Below, piece after piece: positions 43,200-50,792 of a DNA stretch of 64,000 bases (within the stretch, counting starts at the first letter, position 1; each line of letters opens with the position of its first letter). The notes under the pieces are model-generated. The model ran no database searches. It saw only the letters and a list, made by a program, of their open reading frames with translations, and had not been told where the DNA came from. The stretch covers positions 1,550,001-1,614,000 of the forward strand of contig NZ_CP051155.1 of assembly GCF_012277275.1 (NCBI RefSeq). The letters are read 5' to 3'. Origin of the DNA: Gephyromycinifex aptenodytis (GTDB taxonomy: Bacteria; Actinomycetota; Actinomycetes; Actinomycetales; Dermatophilaceae). Position numbers and translations under genes: made by a program.

Positions 43200-43226
43200 G
43201 AGCATCGGACTGTTAGTCCGCTGGTC
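43200..43226 (+). other. tRNA-like fragment inside the element
   Basis: GAGCATCGGACTGTTAGTCC and the next CTGGTC match 25 of 27 bases of the tRNA-Lys D-arm/anticodon arm (36185-36211). The anticodon loop carries GTT where the tRNA has TTT, and downstream sequence only loosely resembles a T-arm. It is not a complete tRNA. Confidence 0.5.
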
Positions 43227-43235
43227 TTCGCTGGC

Positions 43236-43556
43236 TCAGGCCGTACGACGGGCCGCCGCCCGCTCGCGCACTTGCTGGTCAGCGGCTTGGCGTCCGAGCC
43301 TGGGGGCCGCACCGGCACCCGCCGGTGACTTCTGAGTCCGTTCTGAGTCCGCCTGAGCGCCGCCCCCCGCTTCCTGGGAGGACAGCCACGACTCCACGAC
43401 GCGGCGGCGATACCGCAGGTGACGGCCGACTTTGATCGCGGCTGGGCCTTTGCCTCGGTGGCGCCAGACGTACAGCGTCGCCTCGGGGACTCCGAGCCAC
43501 GCGCTTAGTTCCGTTGGGCTGAGGAGGCGCTCTGGCGCGCCCTCGGTGTCACTCAT
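43236..43556 (-). CDS. xis: Excisionase (Xis)/AlpA-like HTH protein
   Basis: Small DNA-bending protein of 106 residues that directs excision with the integrase. Seen: a MerR-type HTH_17 fold LLSPTELSAWLGVPEATLYV then WRHRGKGPAAIKVGRHLRYR (residues 11-50) and VVESWLSSQEAGG, the standard excisionase sequence. The C-terminal tail is low complexity and includes ADSERT, which is also in the integrase because a shared DNA motif is encoded there. It is transcribed leftward, diverging from the HTH regulator and integrase, and lies before the replication genes, as in satellite islands. Confidence 0.88.
   Translation of the reverse strand: MSDTEGAPERLLSPTELSAWLGVPEATLYVWRHRGKGPAAIKVGRHLRYRRRVVESWLSSQEAGGGAQADSERTQKSPAGAGAAPRLGRQAADQQVRERAAARRTA
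43333..43351 (-). repeat. Candidate integrase arm-type site 2 (inside xis)
   Basis: Minus-strand CGGACTCAGAACGGACTCA, the 19-mer of 36347-36365 with a single A-to-G change, encoding ADSERT in the excisionase. Confidence 0.6.
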
Positions 43557-43581
43557 ACCTTCACCCCTTCGCTTGCCGTTG

Positions 43582-43665
43582 TGACACCTTCCGGCGTCTT
43601 TCAGTTAAGGCTATGCTGGGAGGTGTCACGGCGTCCATCACTCTGACGCCACGCTTCGTGACACC
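43582..43665. promoter_or_regulatory. Divergent control region with three GTGACACC sites
   Basis: GTGACACC at 43582 (+), 43622 (-) and 43658 (+), between xis and the HTH regulator/integrase genes. A further inverted pair CACCCCTTC/GAAGGGGTG lies at 43563 and 43672. This is the natural switch region of the element. Confidence 0.62.
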
Positions 43666-43683
43666 AGATGTGAAGGGGTGGAT

Positions 43684-44268
43684 ATGCCGCGCAACACCAG
43701 ACACGACGACCCCACCAACGCCGCGCAGACCGTTCACCACGGCCGGTGGACGTGGCAGGACGACGACGGCAACCCTTGGGTCGTGACTCCGACGTTCGGC
43801 GCGGTCGACGGGCGCTGGGAAGTCGTCGGGCTCGAGGTCCGGTCGTGCAGGCTCGAGGACGAAGACGTCTACGAGGGCGTCCTGCCGCCCCGCCGTGGGC
43901 GCCTCGACGACCCCACAGCGCCCCAACCGGTGCCACTCACGGCGCGGTCGTGGCGCGCAATGAGCGGCCTCATCAAGGAGACCCGCAGGCGGCACGTCGC
44001 CGACCTGGCAGAACACGAATTCTTCGGACAGGCGCGCGGCCGCGACCGTTGGGCCGAACGCCGAGACCGATCACAGGCCGCCCTCGAAGCAGTGGCGCTC
44101 GTGTACCGCGACCACCTCGCCAAAGGCGGAACCGAACCCCGCCAGGCAGTCGCGGCCGCGTTCAACATCGCCCCTTCCACAGCCGGGCAGCGGATTTACC
44201 GCGCCCGCAAAGCGGGCCTTATCGCCGAGACCACACCGGGCCGACTCCCGGACAGCACCGACAACTGA
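43684..44268 (+). CDS. Element regulator with C-terminal HTH
   Basis: Protein of 194 residues. Seen: an N-terminal beta-rich part VHHGRWTWQDDDGNPWVVTP, a middle with Arg-rich segments, and a C-terminal helical HTH ALVYRDHLAKGGTEPRQAVA then AFNIAPSTAGQRIYRARKAG. The last part resembles Trp-repressor-like/YlxM-type HTH domains found in actinobacterial integrated elements. ATG at 43684 has AAGGGG 5 nt upstream and three GTGACACC sites lie before it. Divergent to xis and co-oriented with int, it sits where the master repressor of a satellite would be. Repressor function is inferred from position. Confidence 0.75.
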   Translation: MPRNTRHDDPTNAAQTVHHGRWTWQDDDGNPWVVTPTFGAVDGRWEVVGLEVRSCRLEDEDVYEGVLPPRRGRLDDPTAPQPVPLTARSWRAMSGLIKETRRRHVADLAEHEFFGQARGRDRWAERRDRSQAALEAVALVYRDHLAKGGTEPRQAVAAAFNIAPSTAGQRIYRARKAGLIAETTPGRLPDSTDN

Positions 44269-44294
44269 CGCAACGCAGGGCAAGGGGGGACACG

Positions 44295-45533
44295 ATGGGA
44301 AAAACGGTCAAGCGAACCGTCCAGATCGTCCAGCGGGGCGAGGACGGACGCGCGAAGAAGGGCCCCGACGGCAAGTCACTCAAGAAACCGGTGACCGTGT
44401 GGCAGTCCACCTACACGGACCCTGCGGGGCGTGAACGCTCCAAGCGATTCACGCGGAAAGCCGACGGGGACGCTTGGATAGCTGCGAACGAGACCGCCCG
44501 CCACGCGGGCGCATGGGTCGACCCCGACAAAGGACGGCTCAAAGTCGGCCCGTACGTGATGCGGTGGCTCGAGGACCACCCGAAATTGAAGCCGTCGACG
44601 GCGGCGAACTATCGCAGCCTGATCACCCTGCACATCGCGCCGGCCGATATTGGCCACATGGCGCTCGCGGACGTGGACTACGAGGCCGTCAAGTCGTGGG
44701 CCGCGGACTTACACGCGCGCGGCCTGTCAGCCTCCCGCACCCGCCAGGCGTACGTCGCGCTGTCGCAGGCGTTCGACGACGCCGTACGCGCCGACCGGAT
44801 CGTGAAGAACCCGTGCAAGGGCGTCAAACTGCCCGCACTACCGAAGCGCTCGGAGCGGCCGATGCGGGCCCTTACAGCGGCGCAAGTTTGGGACCTGTCG
44901 TCGGCGATGGGCGACCAGGACCTGTCGGTGAAAATCCTGGCCTGGTGCGGGCTGCGGTTCGGTGAACTCGTCGCGTTGCGGGTGCGGGCATTCGACCCGG
45001 CGGCAGCCGAGCTGTCGATCACCACAAACATCACGGAGGTCGGCGGGCGCCTGGTTGAGGGGACCCCGAAGACGGATGCGGGGATTCGCGCCGTTCCTGT
45101 GCCTGCGTGGCTTGTGCCGGACCTTATGGCTGCGGCGGAGGGGAAGAACCCCGATGACTTCCTCGTCACCGCCCCGCACGGTGGCCCGCTGCGGCTGAGG
45201 AACTGGCGGCGCACGTTCGATCGGGCGATCAGGCAGGCGGGTATCGCCAGGCAGGCCGGCGACAACGTGGTGCGCCCCCACGACCTGCGGCACACGTGCG
45301 CATCACTGCACATTCAGGCCGGGACGCCGCCAATGGTGCTGTCGCGCCTGCTCGGGCACGGGTCGATCCAGATCACGCTGGACACGTACGGGCACCTGTT
45401 CCCGGGCGATGCGGCGGGGTGGGTCGCGACGCTGGGGGAACGTGCGCTCGAGGCGCGGGCGGACTCAGAACGGACTCGGGAGGCTCGGTTGCGTCTGGCT
45501 GCGCCGATCGTTGGGGCGGTTGAGGCGTCGTGA
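44295..45533 (+). CDS. int: Tyrosine recombinase (integrase)
   Basis: Site-specific integrase of 412 residues that recombines element attP with tRNA-Lys attB. Seen: an N-terminal arm-binding-like part with basic residues (FTRKADGDAW), SAM-like core DNA-binding domain with KPSTAANYRSLITLHIAPAD, and catalytic residues Arg221 (CGLRFGEL), His329 and Arg332 (HDLRHTC), His355 (LLGHGS) and nucleophile Tyr365 (DTYGHLF). The start ATG at 44295 follows GGGGGGACACG. The end of the gene (45460-45478) carries the double CGGACTC site, and attR is 64 nt downstream of the stop. The gene is in one orientation with the regulator upstream, 26 nt apart. Confidence 0.97.
   Translation: MGKTVKRTVQIVQRGEDGRAKKGPDGKSLKKPVTVWQSTYTDPAGRERSKRFTRKADGDAWIAANETARHAGAWVDPDKGRLKVGPYVMRWLEDHPKLKPSTAANYRSLITLHIAPADIGHMALADVDYEAVKSWAADLHARGLSASRTRQAYVALSQAFDDAVRADRIVKNPCKGVKLPALPKRSERPMRALTAAQVWDLSSAMGDQDLSVKILAWCGLRFGELVALRVRAFDPAAAELSITTNITEVGGRLVEGTPKTDAGIRAVPVPAWLVPDLMAAAEGKNPDDFLVTAPHGGPLRLRNWRRTFDRAIRQAGIARQAGDNVVRPHDLRHTCASLHIQAGTPPMVLSRLLGHGSIQITLDTYGHLFPGDAAGWVATLGERALEARADSERTREARLRLAAPIVGAVEAS
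45460..45478 (+). repeat. Candidate integrase arm-type site 3 (inside int)
   Basis: CGGACTCAGAACGGACTCG, the same 11-nt-spaced double motif, in the integrase C-terminus where it encodes ADSERT, about 120 nt from attR. Confidence 0.6.
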
Positions 45534-45596
45534 CCTGCGCGTTTACCGCTGTCGAGGTGTGGTGACGGTCTCTGTTTGGGCTTGTTTACCCGCGGT

Positions 45597-45640
45597 CTTT
45601 TAATCCGCTGGTCGTCGGTTCGAGCCCGACGGGGCCCACC
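45597..45640 (+). repeat. attR: 44-bp direct repeat of tRNA-Lys 3' part
   Basis: Identical to 36195-36238. It lies 64 nt after the integrase stop and is the displaced original 3' end of the tRNA gene. Confidence 0.95.
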
Positions 45641-45772
45641 ATCGTTACCGCAGATCAACACCGCACTGCCCGGCTCCGCCCGCGCAGCAAACGCCCACCC
45701 TCCCCTTTCCCACGCCACCGACGGCGTCCCGAGGTGGCCCGTCACCGCCCCGTGGTTCACCCTTTCCTGAAT

Positions 45773-45791
45773 ACAGCACTCGATGTACTGT
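45773..45791. promoter_or_regulatory. Imperfect palindrome, probable ArsR-family operator
   Basis: ACAGCACTCGATGTACTGT, arms matching at most positions, directly before the ArsR-family start. Metal-responsive ArsR/SmtB repressors bind such imperfect repeats over their own promoter. Confidence 0.5.
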
Positions 45792-45800
45792 TACTGGGTG

Positions 45801-46148
45801 ATGATGTCGACTGCCCCCGACGCGCTCGCCCGATTCGGGCATGCGCTGTCCGACCCGACACGAACCGGAGTTCTCCTGGCGCTGCGGGACGGACCCGCCT
45901 ACCCGGCCGAGCTGGCTGAGGCGCTGGGAGTGTCGCGGCAGTCGTTGTCGAACCACTTGGCCTGCCTCCGCGGGTGTGGGCTGGTGGTGGCGCGCCCCGA
46001 CGGCCGTCGTTCCAGTTACGAACTGAGCGACCCGCGATTGGCGCACGCCCTGGGGGACCTGCTCGACCTCGTACTGGTCGTCGACCCCGACTGCTGCGGC
46101 GGTTTGCCCACTGTCTCCCCCGGCCACCTCCCGGAGGTGACGCGATGA
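45801..46148 (+). CDS. ArsR/SmtB-family metal-responsive repressor (CmtR-like)
   Basis: Winged-helix repressor of about 115 residues. Seen: LARFGHALSDPTRTGVLLAL at the start of the fold, recognition helix AEALGVSRQSLSNHLACLRG, wing CGLVVARPDGRRSSYELSD, and a C-terminal DPDCCGG double Cys. In CmtR, C-terminal Cys residues form the Cd/Pb site, so this protein could sense soft metals through Cys in SNHLACL and the DPDCC tail. ATG at 45801 was chosen since it lies just after the probable operator; starts three bases either side are possible. The stop overlaps the CDF transporter start (ATGA). It lies 160 nt beyond attR, thus outside the tRNA-Lys element. Confidence 0.85.
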   Translation: MMSTAPDALARFGHALSDPTRTGVLLALRDGPAYPAELAEALGVSRQSLSNHLACLRGCGLVVARPDGRRSSYELSDPRLAHALGDLLDLVLVVDPDCCGGLPTVSPGHLPEVTR

Positions 46149-46855
46149 GCACCACGTCCCTGCATCCCTCACCCGAGCGGCGGCTGGTGCTGTCTCGGCG
46201 GATCCGCATCTTCGTCGCGGCCACGATCACCTACAACATCCTCGAAGCCGTCATCGCCCTCAGCGCCGGAGCAGCCGCCTCGTCCTCGGCGCTGCTCGGG
46301 TTCGGGCTGGACTCACTCATCGAGGTCTCCTCCGCCGCAGCGGTCGCCTGGCAGTTCGCCGGAAAAGACCCGCAGGCCCGCGAGCGCGTCACGCTGAAGA
46401 TCATCGCGTGCTCCTTCTTCGCCCTCGCCGCGTTCGTCAGCATCGATGCCTTGCGCAGCTTGCTCGGCGACGGGGACGCAGAACACTCCCCCGTCGGGCT
46501 CGCACTGGCCGCCCTGAGCCTGGCCATCATGCCGGTGCTGTCCTGGGCGCAACGCCGCGCCGGGCGAGAGCTCGGCTCCGCCTCCGCGGTGGCCGACTCC
46601 AAACAGACTCTGCTGTGCACCTACCTTTCCGCCGTACTGCTGCTCGGACTGGGGCTGAACCTCGCATTCGGCTGGTCGTGGGCCGACCCGATCGCTGCGC
46701 TGGTCATCGCCGGCATCGCCGTGCGGGAAGGGATCAACGCCTGGCGGGGCGACGCCTGCGGCTGCGCAACCGCAGCGCTGCACCCGGCCGCGGCTCTGTC
46801 AGAGGACGGCTCGGATGCCTGCACGACATGCGAACCAGGGTGCGCCTGCTGCTGA
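46145..46855 (+). CDS. Cation-efflux (CDF-like) transporter with Cys-rich tail
   Basis: Membrane protein of 236 residues with about six spans. Seen: TITYNILEAVIALSAGAAAS, then GFGLDSLIEVSSAAAVAWQF (CDF-type Asp in the membrane), VADSKQTLLCTYLSAVLLLG (second metal-site helix), WADPIAALVIAGIAVREG and a cytosolic end CTTCEPGCACC with five Cys that probably binds metal. Usual CDF C-terminal domains are absent, so it is a short form. Its start overlaps the repressor stop by 4 nt, making a one-transcript efflux module controlled by the ArsR-family protein. The metal (Cd, Zn, Co, Ni) is not determinable. Confidence 0.87.
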   Translation: MSTTSLHPSPERRLVLSRRIRIFVAATITYNILEAVIALSAGAAASSSALLGFGLDSLIEVSSAAAVAWQFAGKDPQARERVTLKIIACSFFALAAFVSIDALRSLLGDGDAEHSPVGLALAALSLAIMPVLSWAQRRAGRELGSASAVADSKQTLLCTYLSAVLLLGLGLNLAFGWSWADPIAALVIAGIAVREGINAWRGDACGCATAALHPAAALSEDGSDACTTCEPGCACC

Positions 46856-46962
46856 GACCCGCCCTAGGCGCTGGATACCTCACCGTGAGGGCAGGGGCCT
46901 GCCAGCCGAGGGTGAAATCCAGGACGCCCCCCGGATGAGACGCGGCTCGCCAAACCCCCGCC

Positions 46963-47829
46963 TCACCCGGCAGTGACGAACCGGCGAATCTCCTGGGCGA
47001 CCAGATCAGGATCGGTGGTGAGAACGTAATGGCCGGAGTTGAGGGCGAGCACATATCGCCCGCCCGGCGAGGACGACGCCCGGGCCGCGTGCGCAGCATT
47101 CACCGCCGCGCGTAGCCGCGCGTTCATACCGTCGCCGGTGCGCCTGCCCGAGATGATCGAGACCGGGATCTGCCCGAGCTCCGGCGGGTCATCGACCCAC
47201 GCCGCCAACTCGTCGAGGAACGTGCGGGCTTGAGCGGCATGGGTATCCACCATGGCTGGAGTGAACCCCTCGCGCTGTAGGTCCTCGCGAACGTCAGCGG
47301 CGGGCATCGCCTCGACCAGCCACCCGTAACTGCGCTGCAGCCTGCCCGTTCGGGCCAGGACCCGGGTGATCGAGATCGAGATCTGCTCGGCGGCGCGGAA
47401 CGCAGGGCTGAAGAGCGCACCGACCCCCTCGTCGGCGGGGTCGAGCAGAACCAGACCGATCACCTGGTCGGGGCGCAGGGACGCTGCCAACCGCACGATG
47501 GGCCCGCCTGCGCTGTGCCCGACCAGGACGAACGGGCCCGGCCCGTAATGGTCGAGCACGTCATGCAGATCTTGTGCCATCCGGTTCAGCGTGCGTCCAG
47601 CCGGGTCCGCCGGTGACTTGCCGAGCCCTGCTCGGTCGTACACCACTGCACGCGCGAACTGCGCCACCCTGGTCTGCACCAACGACCAGGGAGAACGACT
47701 GGCGGCCGCCCCCGCCTCGAAGACGACGGTGACCGCCGCGTCCTGGGGACCGTCGAGGACTTGGCTGTACAGTCGCCGCCCGTCCCTGGTCGGCACCCAT
47801 ACGGCTCGGCCCTGGGTGTGCTCTGTCAT
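46963..47829 (-). CDS. Alpha/beta-hydrolase
   Basis: Serine hydrolase of 288 residues. Seen: VFEAGAAASRSPWSLVQTRV, AVVYDRAGLGKSPADPAGRT, nucleophile elbow LVGHSAGGP near residue 110, and a final NSGHYVLTTDPDLVAQEI giving the catalytic His and acid region. This is the common peptidase S33-like/epoxide-hydrolase-like branch without a predicted substrate. It stands at the end of the SSS-aminotransferase run on the same strand, 66 nt away. ATG at 47829 begins MTEHTQGRAV. Confidence 0.88.
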   Translation of the reverse strand: MTEHTQGRAVWVPTRDGRRLYSQVLDGPQDAAVTVVFEAGAAASRSPWSLVQTRVAQFARAVVYDRAGLGKSPADPAGRTLNRMAQDLHDVLDHYGPGPFVLVGHSAGGPIVRLAASLRPDQVIGLVLLDPADEGVGALFSPAFRAAEQISISITRVLARTGRLQRSYGWLVEAMPAADVREDLQREGFTPAMVDTHAAQARTFLDELAAWVDDPPELGQIPVSIISGRRTGDGMNARLRAAVNAAHAARASSSPGGRYVLALNSGHYVLTTDPDLVAQEIRRFVTAG

Positions 47830-47895
47830 CGCTTTGCCTTCCGTGGTCAGCCCAGACCTCGCCTGCGCTGTCGGCGGGACTCGAAGCGGTCGAGA

Positions 47896-49071
47896 TCAGC
47901 GCTGAGGTGACCCGCCGAACAGGTCCATCCTGGCGATCCGGTCGAACGCTTCGTCGATTTTCTCCACGCCCACCGTCATGGCCAGGCGCAGATAGCCCTC
48001 GCAACCGGCACCGAAGGCGGGACCGGGAATGGTCAACACGTGTGCCTCGTCGAAGAGTCTTTCCGCCACCTGGTCGCTGCTCAACCCGGTCGCGGTGATG
48101 TTCACCCATAGATAGATGCTGCCCTTGGGCTCGATCGCCGACATGCCCGGCATGTCGCACACCCGTTGATAGGCGTGCATCAGGCGTTCGCGGTACAACG
48201 CCCGCATCGGCGGTTGGATCTGCTCGCGTAGCCGAAGCGCGTGCAAAGCCGCCCGCTGGGAGATCGACGGAGCCGTGAAGACGTTGTTCTCGTTCACGTC
48301 CTTCATCGCCATGGTCACTGCGGGGGGCGCCAGCACATACCCGATCCGCCACCCCGTCATGGCGAAGTCCTTGCTGAACGAGCCGATGGTGATCGTCCGC
48401 TCGCTCATCCCCGGCAGCATCGCGAACGGCTCGAATTCCTCGCCGTAACTGAACAGGGTGTAGATCTCGTCGGCGATCACGATCAGATCGTGTTCTGCAG
48501 CGATCCGCGCCACCGCTTCCTTGGTCGCCCGTGACAGGCACGATCCGGTCGGGTTGGCGGGGGTGTTGAGGATGATCGCCCGGGTGCGCGGCGTGATCAC
48601 CGCCTCCAGCCGGGACGGCACCACCTGAAATTCTTCTGATTCCAGGGTGCTCAACACCACCGGCACGCCGCGTGCCAATCGGATCTGGTGCGGATACGGA
48701 GTGAAGTAGGGCTCGCAGATCACCACTTCGTCGCCGTCGTCAAGGATCGACTCCAACGCCAGCCACATCGCGTGGCAACCGCTGGTGGTGACGAGCAATT
48801 CGCGTGGGTCCGGCTGGTAGCCGTACTCCTGGCGGTAGAAAGCGAGGATCTCCTCCCGTAGCTCCGGGTCACCGAAAGTGTCCGTGTAGTGGGTGTGCCC
48901 CGCGTGGGCATCAGCTGCGGCCGCGTCGATGATCCGCGGGTCCGTCGTCAGATCAGGATCACCCAGGCTGAAGTTGACGACATCGTCGAAGCGCGTGGCC
49001 CGATCCACCGAACTACTCATCGGGGTCGAGGCCATCCCGCGGTAGCGAGAAGAGACGAAGCGGTCGCTCAT
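47896..49071 (-). CDS. PLP-dependent aminotransferase (class I/II)
   Basis: Fold-type I aminotransferase of 391 residues. Seen: NFSLGDPDLTTDPRIIDAAA, HTHYTDTFGDPELREEILAF (substrate-binding), the PLP-phosphate cup SGCHAMWLALESILDDGDEV, LNTPANPTGSCLSRATKEAV, ADEIYTLFSYGEEF, and PLP lysine in IGSFSKDFAMTGWRIGY. The last motif SxxKxxAMTGWRIGY is diagnostic for aspartate/aromatic-type aminotransferases. The ATG at 49071 shares one base with the SSS-transporter stop (TGATG) and has GGAGGC upstream, so the two are translationally coupled. Uptake of an amino acid followed by transamination is a reasonable inference, but the substrate is unknown. Confidence 0.92.
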   Translation of the reverse strand: MSDRFVSSRYRGMASTPMSSSVDRATRFDDVVNFSLGDPDLTTDPRIIDAAAADAHAGHTHYTDTFGDPELREEILAFYRQEYGYQPDPRELLVTTSGCHAMWLALESILDDGDEVVICEPYFTPYPHQIRLARGVPVVLSTLESEEFQVVPSRLEAVITPRTRAIILNTPANPTGSCLSRATKEAVARIAAEHDLIVIADEIYTLFSYGEEFEPFAMLPGMSERTITIGSFSKDFAMTGWRIGYVLAPPAVTMAMKDVNENNVFTAPSISQRAALHALRLREQIQPPMRALYRERLMHAYQRVCDMPGMSAIEPKGSIYLWVNITATGLSSDQVAERLFDEAHVLTIPGPAFGAGCEGYLRLAMTVGVEKIDEAFDRIARMDLFGGSPQR

Positions 49072-50624
49072 CAGCTTGCCTCCGGCAGCACCGGCGCGTT
49101 CGGGTCGATGGCCACGTTGACCGGCTTCTTCTCCCGGTCGATCATCGAGACCACAGCGAAGACCACGACGCCGAGCCCCATCCCGATCATGATCGGGATG
49201 TTGCCGCCGATGACCCACTCCCCGGCAGCGTCCTCACCCAGACGAGCAGCAGCAGCGCCGGTCAACCCGAAGGTGTAGGCGGCGATCATTCCCAGCGCGC
49301 TCGTCGCCAGCGCCGCCAGACCTGCCTTCGGGCTGACCCGCTTGAGCAGGAACGATGCGATGACCGGTACGAACACACACCCGGACAGGAAGCCGTAAGC
49401 CAAGTCGAGGGCCTTGAAGATGTCCTCGATGGCGACCGACAGCCCGATGATGGCCACGCCGATGACGAGCGCGATCAACCGGTTGACCCACACATCGTTA
49501 TCGATGTGGCCCGCCGAGTGGGTTGCTCGCTCTTCCTCCAGCCGCTGCAGGGCGCTGCCGTCCGGTTCGGAGCTACGCTGCCCGCGCACGAAGCGCAGGA
49601 ACAGGTCGTTGTACACCACGGTGGAGCAGGCCAGGATCGTGCCGCTGGCGACCGACATGCTGGCAGCCAGCGCCGCGGCCAACAACAACCCGGACAGACC
49701 GGCGGGCAGGAACTCCATCACGCCGGTGACGAAGGCGGCGTTGGGGACTTCGAGCGTGGGGGCGATGATCGCCACAGCCATGCCGAGGACGACGGCCGCC
49801 AGTCCGTAGATGATCGAGTAGAAACCGGCCAGCAACGTTCCCGTGCGGGCGATCTTCTCGTTGCGGGCGGTGAAGATTCGCTGCCAGATGTCTTGCCCGA
49901 TAACCAGACCGGGTACGTAAAGCAGCACCCAGTACAGGGTGCCCATCCAGCCGTAGGCGAACGGGTCGAGGTGACCTTCGGGAATCTTGTCCAGCAACCC
50001 GGAGAACCCACCGATCCGCGGGTCGGCCAGGGCGAAGATCGGCACCAGGATGAGCACGCCGAGGGTCTTGACGACGAACTGCACGATGTCGGTGAGCGTC
50101 ACCGACCACATGCCACCGAGGAAGGTGTAGAAGACGACGACCGACCCGGCCAGCACCATCGATCCGGTCAGGTTCCAACCCAGGATCCCGTGCAGGATCG
50201 AACCCATCGCCACCACTTGCACCACTGACAGCGAGACGGTGTAGATGATGGTGAGGATGGCGCCGAGCAGCCGGGCTGCAGTGCCGTAGTTGCGTTCGAT
50301 GACCTCGTTGATCGAAAGCGCCCGCAACCGGTTCAGCTTCGAGCTCACCAGCATCCCGAGCACGATGAGGCCCATCCCGAGGCTGCCACCCACCCACAGA
50401 CCCGCGATGCCGTCGCGGTAGCCCTTCTCGGCACCGCCGACCGTCACTGCACCGCCCACGGCCAGGGCCGCCATACAGCCGAAGAAGAGCGGGAAACCCA
50501 GTCGTCGACCGGCTACCAGATAGTCTTCGCGAGTCTTTGCCATGCGCATCGAGATGAACCCGATGACGACCATGACCAGGAAATACACCGCGATGACGGC
50601 GTAATCGATGGTGGGAAGAGTCAC
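49071..50624 (-). CDS. Sodium:solute symporter (SSS family)
   Basis: Na+-coupled transporter of 517 residues with about 13 spans (LeuT fold). Seen: IDYAVIAVYFLVMVVIGFIS as first span, the family motif TREDYLVAGRRLGFPLFFG, ALAVGGAVTVGGAEKGYRDG, ILAADPRI-like loop in LADPRIGGFSGLL, and FLSGCVFVPVIASFLLKRV near the end. GTG at 50624 has AAGGCT upstream. It is coupled to the aminotransferase gene, so an amino acid or related organic acid may be the substrate; the SSS family also includes proline, pantothenate and urea carriers. Confidence 0.93.
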   Translation of the reverse strand: MTLPTIDYAVIAVYFLVMVVIGFISMRMAKTREDYLVAGRRLGFPLFFGCMAALAVGGAVTVGGAEKGYRDGIAGLWVGGSLGMGLIVLGMLVSSKLNRLRALSINEVIERNYGTAARLLGAILTIIYTVSLSVVQVVAMGSILHGILGWNLTGSMVLAGSVVVFYTFLGGMWSVTLTDIVQFVVKTLGVLILVPIFALADPRIGGFSGLLDKIPEGHLDPFAYGWMGTLYWVLLYVPGLVIGQDIWQRIFTARNEKIARTGTLLAGFYSIIYGLAAVVLGMAVAIIAPTLEVPNAAFVTGVMEFLPAGLSGLLLAAALAASMSVASGTILACSTVVYNDLFLRFVRGQRSSEPDGSALQRLEEERATHSAGHIDNDVWVNRLIALVIGVAIIGLSVAIEDIFKALDLAYGFLSGCVFVPVIASFLLKRVSPKAGLAALATSALGMIAAYTFGLTGAAAARLGEDAAGEWVIGGNIPIMIGMGLGVVVFAVVSMIDREKKPVNVAIDPNAPVLPEAS

Positions 50625-50792
50625 GAGCAGCCTTACCTTCCGGGCGGGAGGGTCATGTTCGGCCCACTGATTGTCCTGTCAATGGCGTGTGTCATCGACC
50701 AGGTCAGGCTAAGCCCGCCCCCCCGGGGTCGTACCCAAAGGTGATGAACACCGCAAAGATCGGCAATGGCCAGCGCCGCCCGCCTGCAGAGG

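Larger units (their letters stand above)
36195..45640. mobile_element. 9.4-kb integrative element in tRNA-Lys, satellite/PICI-like
   Basis: Bounded by 44-bp direct repeats in tRNA-Lys. From the attR end: tyrosine integrase and HTH regulator on the plus strand; divergent excisionase; then a leftward run of small genes with an AAA ATPase of the RepA helicase type, an iteron cluster, an HTH protein and a winged-helix/PLD-like cargo gene, and one plus-strand gene near attL. I see no large terminase, capsid, tail, lysis, FtsK/Tra or relaxase gene. The order matches phage-inducible chromosomal islands more than conjugative AICEs, but a decayed plasmid-like element remains possible. Confidence 0.85.

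Noticed and set aside
36195-45640. Conjugative AICE (pSAM2-like) interpretation
   Set aside because: No FtsK/TraSA-like translocase, no Spd proteins and no RepSA/prim-pol gene are present in the interval.
47561-48541. A 326-codon frame overlapping the hydrolase and aminotransferase genes
   Set aside because: Same strand but another frame of two well-supported genes; Arg/Gly/Asp-rich product without motifs.
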